Positions 1-6,396 of a DNA stretch of 6,672 nt are shown here, one piece after another. Position numbers and translations under genes: made by a program. Source of the stretch: Rhodoblastus sp. GTDB lineage: Bacteria > Pseudomonadota > Alphaproteobacteria > Rhizobiales > Beijerinckiaceae. Location: NCBI GenBank assembly GCA_013693735.1, contig CP059255.1, positions 2,306,145 to 2,312,816 of the forward strand. The letters run 5' to 3'. The notes beneath the pieces were generated by a model. The model saw only the letters and a program-made list of their open reading frames with translations. It searched no databases and was not told the origin of the DNA. Position 1 is the stretch's first letter, and each line of letters begins with the position of its first letter.

Positions 1-933
1 CGCGCGCCGCTTCATATGCTGTCGTCGGTGGTGACGTTCGGCCCGGTGATGATCTCGCCGGCGCTGATCGGCGCGTGCGCCGGGGCGGGGATCACCATCG
101 TTCTGCTCGACCGGGTCGGTCGATTTCAGGCGCGCGTCGAAGGACCTGTCGCCGGCAACGTGCTGCTGCGTCGTGCCCAATACGCCGCTTCGGAAAAGCC
201 GGAGCCCTTCGTGCGCTCGATGCTCGTCGGCAAGATCGCCAATCAGCGCCATGTTCTGATGCGCGCCTTGCGCGATCATGCGGGCGACCATGCGCCGCAG
301 GACGCCGCGCGCTTGCGCCCGGCGATCGATCGCCTCGCGCATCTGCTGCGACGCGTCACGTTCAAGGACGAGCCGCTCGACGTGCTGCGCGGCGTGGAAG
401 GCGAGGCGGCGCAGATCTATTTTTCCGTGTTCGATCTGGCGATCCGCGCGGACGAACCGCAGCTGCGCTGGCGCGGCCGCTCGCGCCGGCCGCCGCTCGA
501 TCCGGTCAACGCGCTGCTGTCGTTTCTCTACACGTTGCTCACCCATGATTGCCGCAGCGCCGCCGAGGCGGTCGGGCTCGATCCGGCGGTTGGCTTCCTG
601 CACCGCGACCGGCCGGGCCGTCCGAGCCTCGCGCTCGATCTGATGGAGGAGATGCGCCCTGTGCTCGTCGACGCGCTGGCGCTGGCGCTGATCAACCGCG
701 GCCAGCTGCGGGCCGGGGATTTCGAGACCCGCGAGGGCGGCGCGACCCTGCTGACGGACGAGGCGCGCAAGCGCGTGCTCGCCGCCTGGCAGGAGCGCAA
801 GAAGGACGAGAGAACGCATCCGTTTCTGGAGGAGAAGGCGGCGATCGGGCTGTTTCCGTATTTGCAGGCGCAGATGCTGGCGCGCTGTCTGCGCGGCGAC
901 CTCGACGCCTATCCGCCTTTGCTGTGGAGTTGA
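1..933 (+). CDS. cas1: CRISPR-associated endonuclease/integrase Cas1, type I-C (5' end outside window)
   Basis: Cas1 is the metal-dependent integrase that, with Cas2, inserts new spacers at the leader end of the array. The frame is open from base 1: the codons before the ATG at 16 read R-A-P-L-H and continue the family's N-terminal beta domain, so that ATG is an internal methionine and not the start. About 310 residues are visible; type I-C Cas1 is usually about 340, so roughly 30 are missing. Counting from the Met at 16, the family motifs are clear: RVEGPVAGNVLLRRAQY (about 40-56), GVEGEAAQIYF with the probable catalytic Glu128, and GFLHRDRPGRPSLALDLMEE with probable catalytic His196 and acidic Asp208/Glu211. 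These assignments are by motif recall, not alignment. The protein ends in LLWS with TGA at 931-933, six bases before cas2, which indicates one operon. No frameshift or missing motif is seen, so the protein looks functional. Confidence 0.96.
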   Translation, partial: RAPLHMLSSVVTFGPVMISPALIGACAGAGITIVLLDRVGRFQARVEGPVAGNVLLRRAQYAASEKPEPFVRSMLVGKIANQRHVLMRALRDHAGDHAPQDAARLRPAIDRLAHLLRRVTFKDEPLDVLRGVEGEAAQIYFSVFDLAIRADEPQLRWRGRSRRPPLDPVNALLSFLYTLLTHDCRSAAEAVGLDPAVGFLHRDRPGRPSLALDLMEEMRPVLVDALALALINRGQLRAGDFETREGGATLLTDEARKRVLAAWQERKKDERTHPFLEEKAAIGLFPYLQAQMLARCLRGDLDAYPPLLWS

Positions 934-939
934 GCGGCG

Positions 940-1230
940 ATGATGGTTCTCGTCACCTATGACGTCGCCACGAGCGAGGCGGGCGGCGCGCGCCGCTTGC
1001 GCCGGGTCGCGCGGGCGTGCCGGGACTTCGGCCAGCGCGTGCAATTTTCGGTGTTCGAGATCGAGGTCGATCCGGCGCAATGGACGGCGTTGCGCGCGCG
1101 ACTCGAGGGGATCATCGAGCCCAGGACGGACAGCTTGCGCTATTATTTTCTCGGCGCGAACTGGCGCGGACGCGTCGACCATGTCGGCGCCAAACCCGCG
1201 GCCGATCTCGGCGGACCGTTGATCGTCTGA
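940..1230 (+). CDS. cas2: CRISPR-associated protein Cas2, type I-C
   Basis: Cas2 is the small ferredoxin-fold dimer that bridges two Cas1 dimers in the spacer-integration complex. The 96-residue length is normal for the family. The first strand reads MMVLVTYDV, with the conserved Asp8 at its end (metal-binding in nuclease-active Cas2, but not required for integration in the systems studied). Next come the arginine-rich helix RRLRRVARACRDFGQRVQFSVFE and the I-C-typical C-terminal half, YYFLGANWRGRVDHVGAKP, ending GGPLIV. Two ATG codons are in tandem (940 and 943); the first is chosen because a GGAG at 926-929, inside the end of cas1, lies 10 bases upstream. The 6-base gap after cas1 implies co-transcription and probably translational coupling. 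The strongly I-C character of this Cas2 agrees with the repeat type. Confidence 0.96.
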   Translation: MMVLVTYDVATSEAGGARRLRRVARACRDFGQRVQFSVFEIEVDPAQWTALRARLEGIIEPRTDSLRYYFLGANWRGRVDHVGAKPAADLGGPLIV

Positions 1231-1246
1231 GCGGCGATCTCGCGGG

Positions 1247-1265
1247 GCGGACGCCGGCCGTCCGC
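1247..1265 (+). terminator. GC-rich hairpin after cas2, possible terminator
   Basis: A perfect 7-bp inverted repeat, GCGGACG (1247-1253) and CGTCCGC (1259-1265), encloses a 5-base loop. It begins 16 bases after the cas2 stop codon. There is no T-tract behind it, so it is not a classical intrinsic terminator. It could slow polymerase, protect the cas mRNA 3' end, or be chance in GC-rich DNA. Its position between the cas operon and the array promoter region makes an operon-end role reasonable, but this is inferred. Confidence 0.35.
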
Positions 1266-1402
1266 GAACCCGAAGCGTGTCGAGAGCGCCCGGCAGGTTC
1301 GCGGCGCGGCCAAGTCGATGACGTCGCCCAAGACTTTCTATGTTCGCCGCGATCCACGGCCGTCCGCGCGCCGGCGACCGTTCCGGTTCGCGCAGAAGGC
1401 CG

Positions 1403-1420
1403 GATTGTGAGAGCGCAATC
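1403..1420. repeat. Inverted repeat GATTG-N8-CAATC in the leader
   Basis: Arms GATTG (1403-1407) and CAATC (1416-1420) flank 8 bases. The arrangement resembles a bacterial operator and overlaps the candidate -35 hexamer, so a bound protein could block or modulate array transcription. It may equally be part of a leader-anchoring signal for adaptation. The arms are short, so chance cannot be excluded. Confidence 0.4.
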
Positions 1421-1433
1421 AGGACGATATCCT
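1405..1433 (+). promoter_or_regulatory. Candidate sigma70-type promoter of the CRISPR array
   Basis: TTGTGA (1405-1410) matches the -35 consensus at 4 of 6 positions, and TATCCT (1428-1433) matches the -10 consensus at 4 of 6. They are separated by the optimal 17 bases. Transcription would start about 6-8 bases after the -10, at roughly 1439-1441, the first base of repeat 1. Both hexamers are imperfect and the call is by eye; a promoter further upstream in the leader is also possible. Confidence 0.35.
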
Positions 1434-1435
1434 GA
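1419..1435. repeat. Inverted repeat TCAGGA-N5-TCCTGA abutting the array
   Basis: Perfect 6-base arms TCAGGA (1419-1424) and TCCTGA (1430-1435) with a 5-base centre, ending only 4 bases before repeat 1. The repeat overlaps the candidate -10 hexamer and shares two bases with the inverted repeat immediately upstream. Its position at the integration junction suits a leader-recognition element for Cas1-Cas2 or a regulator site, but neither role is shown by the sequence alone. Confidence 0.45.
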
Positions 1436-1486
1436 GGCCGTCGCCCTCCGCGCGAGGGCGTGGATCGAAACTACAAGATGATATTG

Positions 1487-1556
1487 CTTCGCGCGAGGGC
1501 GTGGATCGAAACTGAAAGTCGCCCTCCGCCCTCCGCGCGAGGGCGTGGATCGAAAC
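1487..1556 (+). repeat. Damaged leader-proximal repeats 2 and 3
   Basis: Repeat 2 (about 1487-1512) has lost its first six bases and carries C9 to T, so most of the 5' stem arm is gone while the handle is intact. It follows a remnant spacer of about 15 nt (1472-1486). A spacer of only 5 nt (1513-1517) separates it from repeat 3 (1518-1556), which is 39 nt long because GCCCTCC occurs twice in tandem (1521-1527 and 1528-1534). Repeat 1 at 1440-1471 is perfect. Because each new repeat is copied from the leader-proximal one, this damage must have arisen during or after the last two acquisitions. Confidence 0.9.
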
Positions 1557-4437
1557 ATGCGTGGATTTTCACGATTTTTGCCATGCGCACGTCGCCCTCC
1601 GCGCGAGGGCGTGGATCGAAACGCGCCTGCGCCTTGACGCCCGCAAATGGCTCGCCGTCGCCCTCCGCGCGAGGGCGTGGATCGAAACCCCATCACCTCG
1701 ACGCCGGGGCCTATCCCGGCGGTCGCCCTCCGCGCGAGGGCGTGGATCGAAACAGCGACGACGGAGAAACGCTTGTGTCCATCGCCTGTCGCCCTCCGCG
1801 CGAGGGCGTGGATCGAAACCCGTCGGACTGGCGAGGATCCGGGCTTCGGGGTCGCCCTCCGCGCGAGGGCGTGGATCGAAACGCCCGAAGGTCATCGCGG
1901 CTGTCAGAGCCGAAACGTCGCCCTCCGCGCGAGGGCGTGGATCGAAACATCCAAGGGTGCGCGTCATCGTCTCCTCGCCGTCGCCCTCCGCGCGAGGGCG
2001 TGGATCGAAACATGCGCAGATGCTCGCCGACGAGCGCGCCGACTGGTCGCCCTCCGCGCGAGGGCGTGGATCGAAACTGTCGATCTTGAGCCGGAGCGGG
2101 GACGCAGCGACGGTCGCCCTCCGCGCGAGGGCGTGGATCGAAACGTCTGATGCGCGCGATCTGGACCTTCGCTCCTCTGGTCGCCCTCCGCGCGAGGGCG
2201 TGGATCGAAACCAGAAGAAGACCGTCTATTTCGATCTTGCCAACGTCGCCCTCCGCGCGAGGGCGTGGATCGAAACCCCGGCGAAAGAGGGCGCGCTCTC
2301 TGATCTCGATGTCGCCCTCCGCGCGAGGGCGTGGATCGAAACATCCCGCCCGCGCCCTTGAGAGCAAGCGCAGCCGTCGCCCTCCGCGCGAGGGCGTGGA
2401 TCGAAACCAGATCGTCGGCGAGCCCGCGGCGCAGGCCGGCAGTCGCCCTCCGCGCGAGGGCGTGGATCGAAACATCGGGTTTTGGTCGGCTGACCCCCTC
2501 ATCACGACGTCGCCCTCCGCGCGAGGGCGTGGATCGAAACGACGTCATAGATCTCGCCAAGGTTGCGCCGCCGGCGTCGCCCCCGCGCGAGGGCGTGGAT
2601 CGAAACCATGTTAGCGAACGTCGGCATGGGCGCGTTCTTGTCGCCCTCCGCGCGAGGGCGTGGATCGAAACCCGGTATTGCGCGTTGACCCGGGCGTCGG
2701 GTCATCGTCGCCCTCCGCGCGAGGGCGTGGATCGAAACGGCTTTGGCCGCGGCCCCCGCCGAAACCGCTCAGCGTCGCCCTCCGCGCGAGGGCGTGGATC
2801 GAAACCGCTTAACGCCGTCGTCGACATGAATTCGAGCGGTCGCCCTCCGCGCGAGGGCGTGGATCGAAACTTGCCGACGCCGACATGGCGCGTGACGGTC
2901 CCGCGTCGCCCTCCGCGCGAGGGCGTGGATCGAAACAAACCATCGTGGCCGCCGACAAGCGCGGCGAGCGGGTCGCCCTCCGCGCGAGGGCGTGGATCGA
3001 AACACGCTTGGACATGGTGAGGCCTCGCAATCTAGCCGTCGCCCTCCGCGCGAGGGCGTGGATCGAAACGCCAAGCCCAGCCGCGTCTCGCGCTCGCCGG
3101 AACGCGTCGCCCTCCGCGCGAGGGCGTGGATCGAAACACCGTTTGCACCGTCAAGGAGGCCGCATGAGCACCGTCGCCCTCCGCGCGAGGGCGTGGATCG
3201 AAACGACATGATTGCAGCGAGGCGAGCGCAGCCGTCGATTGTCGCCCTCCGCGCGAGGGCGTGAATCGAAACCCCGACAAGGGCGGAATCGTCCCGGTCG
3301 TCGGCGGTCGCCCTCCGCGCGAGGGCGTGGATCGAAACGGGGAATACAAGGACCAGATCGACCACGCCCCGACGGTCGCCCTCCGCGCGAGGGCGTGGAT
3401 CGAAACAATGCGACAGTCTTCCGCTTTCGACCCGACAACTGGTCGCCCTCCGCGCGAGGGCGTGGATCGAAACGAAGGCGGCCTTCGGGTTGACCATGCC
3501 CATGAGCGCGTCGCCCTCCGCGCGAGGGCGTGGATCGAAACGGCATAGATCGCATCGCTGCGTCACTTGAAAAGTCGCCCTCCGCGCGAGGGCGTGGATC
3601 GAAACTACAACGGGTCGAAACAGCGGGACATCGGAGGGCGTCGCCCTCCGCGCGAGGCGTGGATCGAAACGCGCCCGCCAGACGGCGCCTCGCGCAGTGG
3701 TCGTGGTCGCCCTCCGCGCGAGGGCGTGGATCGAAACCGGCGACAACTGAGTTTGCTCCTCGACGCAGGTCGTCGCCCTCCGCGCGAGGGCGTGGATCGA
3801 AACCGCGATCAGATCGTCCCACGTCATCGCGGTCAGGTGTCGCCCTCCGCGCGAGGGCGTGGATCGAAACACGGCCTTGCCGACCGCCTCCTCGAACACG
3901 GCGAGGGTCGCCCTCCGCGCGAGGGCGTGGATCGAAACCCCGGCCCTCGTTCGCCCGCGCACGGGCCGCGGCGTCGCCCTCCGCGCGAGGGCGTGGATCG
4001 AAACGCATCACGCCCGGTCATTCATTCCAGCGCCGCTAGTCGCCCTCCGCGCGAGGGCGTGGATCGAAACTGAGGAGGGCGGCATGACGAAGGCCAAATG
4101 GCTGTCGTCGCCCTCCGCGCGAGGGCGTGGATCGAAACGCCGTCCTGCATGATCGGCGTCTTGACGACGTAGCGTCGCCCTCCGCGCGAGGGCGTGGATC
4201 GAAACTGTGCGCCGAGACGCAGCCCCGAGAGCTACGAGTCGCCCTCCGCGCGAGGGCGTGGATCGAAACGGAAGTGTGCTTGCGCCGCGCTCGAACAGGA
4301 GACGCGTCGCCCTCCGCGCGAGGGCGTGGATCGAAACAGTGCTTGGGCTATCAATCCTGCGAGCGGAGCGGTCGCCCTCCGCGCGAGGGCGTGGATCGAA
4401 ACAAATTTCGCCTGCTGCTTCGTCGCCGCCAACGAGT

Positions 4438-5267
4438 GTCGCCCTCCGTGCGAGGGCGTGGATCGAAACGACTGGACGAGCGTGCTCGGTTCGGAGCGCG
4501 CCGGGTCGCCCTCCGTGCGAGGGCGTGGATCGAAACGTGATCCGCTGGGATCATGTCGCCGACGTCGGCGCGTGTCGCCCTCCGTGCGAGGGCGTGGATC
4601 GAAACCTGCAAGCCGCGCTGGAAATTGTTGATGAAGACGTCGCCCTCCGTGCGAGGGCGTGGATCGAAACCTGCGCGTGCTGTGCGGGACAGGGCGTGAG
4701 TTCGCGTCGCCCTCCGTGCGAGGGCGTGGATCGAAACCTCGCTGTCGTCATCGCCGGGAACCTCCCGACGATGTCGCCCTCCGTGCGAGGGCGTGGATCG
4801 AAATTTCGAACTCGTCGATGTCGTCCACCGCGCCCTCGGTCGCCCTCCGTGCGAGGGCGTGGATCGAAACTGGGGCCGGACAGTGCGGTCCTGCGCGCGC
4901 GAAGGTCGCCCTCCGTGCGAGGGCGTGGATCGAAACAATTCGGCCGACGTGACGCCGAGAGCGGCCGACAGTCGCCCTCCGTGCGAGGGCGTGGATCAAA
5001 CAGACCGCTCCCAACGGGCCGTCCGCGTCGGGCATGTCGCCCTCCGTGCGAGGGCGTGGATCGAAACATCGCGGGCGGCGTGATGTTGGTGATCGTGAGG
5101 TGGTCGCCCTCCGTGCGAGGGCGTGGATCGAAACAACGCCGACGGCACGCCGACGCCGGAACAGATCGCGTCGCCCTCCGTGCGAGGGCGTGGATCGAAA
5201 CCAGAGGCCGTCGAGAAGCTGGCGCTGGGCGGCGTGTCGCCCTCCGTGCGAGGGCGTGGATCGAAAC
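4438..5267 (+). repeat. Block of 13 consecutive repeats with a C12-to-T loop variant
   Basis: Repeats starting at 4438, 4505, 4574, 4639, 4706, 4773, 4839, 4905, 4971, 5036, 5103, 5170 and 5236 all read CCGTGCGAG where the standard repeat reads CCGCGCGAG. The four repeats downstream (5305, 5370, 5438, 5507) and the full-length repeats upstream all have the C. The change is in the hairpin loop and leaves the stem and handle intact, so processing should be unaffected. Two copies within the block carry further changes (4773 ends AAAT; 4971 lacks one G). Confidence 0.95.
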
Positions 5268-5506
5268 GTGCCGTCGTGGCGCGTGCAACTCGCGGCAGGC
5301 GCGGGTCGCCCTCCGCGCGAGGGCGTGGATCGAAACATCGCGACGGGGGTGCTCAAGACTCTGCTCTTGGTCGCCCTCCGCGCGAGGGCGTGGATCGAAA
5401 CGACAGGCAGCGGCGGGACGGGTGGAACAACAACCGCGTCGCCCTCCGCGCGAGGGCGTGGATCGAAATATGTCCCAATCCGCCATGCTGAACCACGTCT
5501 GCCAGC

Positions 5507-5538
5507 GTCGCCCTCCGCGCGAGGGCGTGGATCGAGGC
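5507..5538 (+). repeat. Degenerate terminal repeat (trailer end of array)
   Basis: The final copy matches the repeat for its first 28 bases but ends GAGGC instead of GAAAC. No further repeat follows within 1.1 kb. Decay of the last repeat is the usual sign of the oldest, leader-distal end, and confirms that the leader is on the cas2 side. Confidence 0.93.
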
Positions 5539-5742
5539 ATTCTGCGTCACTCTCTTTGCGACGCTTGTTGGCGAGGCCTCTTGGCGTCGGTCGACGCGGC
5601 GACCGCCGCTTCGGGAGGGGCGGCGTTCGGCGGCTGAGCCCGTCGATCCCGGCGCCCGCACGGGACCGTGGCGGGCCGAGAACAGGACGCTTCCGACGGA
5701 ACGTGAGGAATGCGTCGCGGCGGCGGGGCGGGGATCTCGCCG
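5539..5742. other. Intergenic trailer region, no gene recognised
   Basis: About 200 bases of very GC-rich sequence follow the array. Open frames exist on both strands but they are arginine- or alanine-rich, lack convincing starts, and look like chance frames in high-GC DNA. I see no repeat remnant, tRNA, transposase fragment or T-tract terminator here. Confidence 0.5.
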
Positions 5743-5853
5743 CTATCGCCGCTTCGCGCGTTTGCGGGCGTTACGACGCTTCGCGGCTCCCCGCACGGCC
5801 AGACGAGGCTTTGCCGGGCGAGCCGCCTCCGCGACGATTTTGCGCTTGGCCAA
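5743..5853 (-). CDS. Possible 36-residue very basic peptide (or frameshifted tail)
   Basis: On the - strand a frame starts at a TTG (5853) eight bases after the HicB-like stop codon and ends at TAG (5745-5743). The peptide begins MAKRKIVAEA and ends RNARKRAKRR, with 15 Arg/Lys residues and many alanines. Such composition is known in small nucleic-acid-binding proteins, but also appears by chance in GC-rich DNA. The TTG start and weak upstream GAG-like sequence make it doubtful. It could also be a basic C-terminal tail moved out of frame. No family is recognised. Confidence 0.2.
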   Translation of the reverse strand: MAKRKIVAEAARPAKPRLAVRGAAKRRNARKRAKRR

Positions 5854-5860
5854 TCGCCGC

Positions 5861-6100
5861 TCAGCACATCGGGTGCGGCACCGTCCACACCACGGGACGG
5901 TCGTCGTCGACGTCGTCGTCGAGTTCGTCCGCTTCGGCGAGGGCCTCGATATGGCGCTGGATGGCGCGTTGCAGGCGCTCTTGCGCTTCGGCGAGCGTGC
6001 GGCCGGAAGCGGCGAGATCGAGGTCGACGCAATGCGCGGTCCAGCCGTGGCTGCCGGCGCGGGCGTAGCAGAGGAAATCGTTGGCGATCAGCGCGTGCAT
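5861..6100 (-). CDS. HicB-like (UPF0150-type) small protein, probable antitoxin relative
   Basis: A 79-residue protein. Residues 1-54 fit the partial RNase-H-like HicB fold: a first strand MHALIANDFLCYARA, a second strand with WTAHCVDLDLAASG, then the helix TLAEAQERLQRAIQRHIEAL. The 'C-x-D-L-D-x-A-x-x-G-x-T-x-x-E-A' pattern is typical of the family. Residues 58-67 are an acidic run (ADELDDDVDDD region) encoded by GAC-rich triplets, and the protein ends VPHPMC without a recognisable ribbon-helix-helix or helix-turn-helix domain. In HicAB modules HicB neutralises the HicA mRNA interferase. No HicA-like ORF is visible on either side, so this is an orphan or an unrelated-function homologue. The ATG at 6100 is the first after an in-frame TGA, with a weak AGG about 8 bases upstream. 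It converges on the CRISPR array. Confidence 0.65.
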   Translation of the reverse strand: MHALIANDFLCYARAGSHGWTAHCVDLDLAASGRTLAEAQERLQRAIQRHIEALAEADELDDDVDDDRPVVWTVPHPMC

Positions 6101-6396
6101 TTCACAAGCCTGGGTTGGGGCTCACCTCGGAACAGGCTCACTCAGCGCCCGCAATTCCTAAGGAACGGTTGGGCCGGACGCAGCTTCGCGGCTGTGGGCG
6201 CGCGACCGCCCGCGTCGTCGCGAACGTGATGAACGGATGGTGATTTCAATACGTAAAAGCAGAGAGTTAGCGCGCGCCTCCACAAGCCCAGGAGAAAGCG
6301 AAAAGGTGCTGTTCACGAGTTCGTGATATTGCTATGAACGCCGTCCTTGTCGCCGGCCGACGCCGTGCGACGCGCGAGACGTTCAGATCGATTTTC
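6101..6396. other. Intergenic region with a less GC-rich island
   Basis: Upstream of the HicB-like gene I see no supportable gene on either strand. A less GC-rich stretch around 6238-6270 (TTTCAATACGTAAAA) differs from its surroundings and could hold a promoter for the - strand gene or for a rightward gene, but no good -35/-10 pair is evident. Confidence 0.45.
6313..6326. repeat. Inverted repeat TCACGA-GT-TCGTGA
   Basis: Perfect 6-base arms (6313-6318 and 6321-6326) separated by two bases make a compact near-palindrome, a form typical of a dimeric regulator's binding site. It lies about 210 bases upstream of the HicB-like start, in a region without a recognised gene. A HicB-type or other repressor could bind here, but nothing links them directly. 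Confidence 0.3.

Larger units (their letters stand above)
1231..1439 (+). promoter_or_regulatory. CRISPR leader
   Basis: This 209-base stretch between the cas2 stop and the first repeat has no credible ORF. It sits where type I-C leaders sit. Its polarity is confirmed because the opposite end of the array carries a degenerate terminal repeat. It is GC-rich over most of its length, unlike the A/T-rich leaders of many other systems, with a less GC-rich patch around 1330-1345 and another just before the array (1403-1435). It should hold the array promoter and the signals that direct Cas1-Cas2 to repeat 1. I see no clear IHF consensus, but IHF sites are loose and could be missed by eye. Confidence 0.8.
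1440..5538 (+). CRISPR. Type I-C CRISPR array, 63 repeat copies and 62 spacer positions
   Basis: The 32-nt repeat begins GTCGCCCTCC, has the central part GCGCGAGGGC, and ends GTGGATCGAAAC. This is the type I-C (Cas5c-processed) pattern. Repeat positions 3-9 pair with 15-21 to form a 7-bp stem around a 5-base loop. By analogy with Cas5c cleavage at the stem base, each crRNA would carry the 11-nt handle TGGATCGAAAC. Sixty spacers of normal size are 31-37 nt, mostly 33-36, and I saw no duplicated spacer. Two abnormal spacers (15 and 5 nt) sit next to the leader. Repeats start at 1440, ~1487 (truncated), 1518, 1591, 1657, 1722 and so on at about 66-base steps to 5507. Variant repeats: 2576 (31 nt, T8 lost), 3241 (G24 to A), 3640 (31 nt, one G lost from the 3' stem arm), 4773 and 5438 (C32 to T), 4971 (31 nt, G28 lost), 5507 (terminal), and the 13-copy block at 4438-5267. 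The array runs away from cas1-cas2, so the newest spacers should be near 1472. Confidence 0.99.

Noticed and set aside
16..933. Starting cas1 at the ATG at position 16
   Set aside because: The frame is open to base 1 and the residues before this Met (R-A-P-L-H) continue the Cas1 N-terminal domain. The real start is outside the window.
1112..1696. Frame on the - strand spanning cas2, the leader and the first repeats
   Set aside because: It is antisense to cas2 and then reads through the repeats; its length comes from high GC content and repeat periodicity.
1460..5540. Many long open frames on both strands across 1440-5540, with repeated strings such as ALRARAWIET, RPPREGVDRN, SPSARGRGSK, FRSTPSRGGR and VSIHALARRAT
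   Set aside because: These are translations of the CRISPR repeat, which lacks stop codons in these frames. The ~66-base period is close to a multiple of three and keeps frames open. They are known spurious 'proteins' in databases, not genes.
5547..6032. 161-residue arginine- and proline-rich frame on the - strand
   Set aside because: It overlaps the better-supported HicB-like frame and has a low-complexity composition typical of an antisense or shifted frame in GC-rich DNA.
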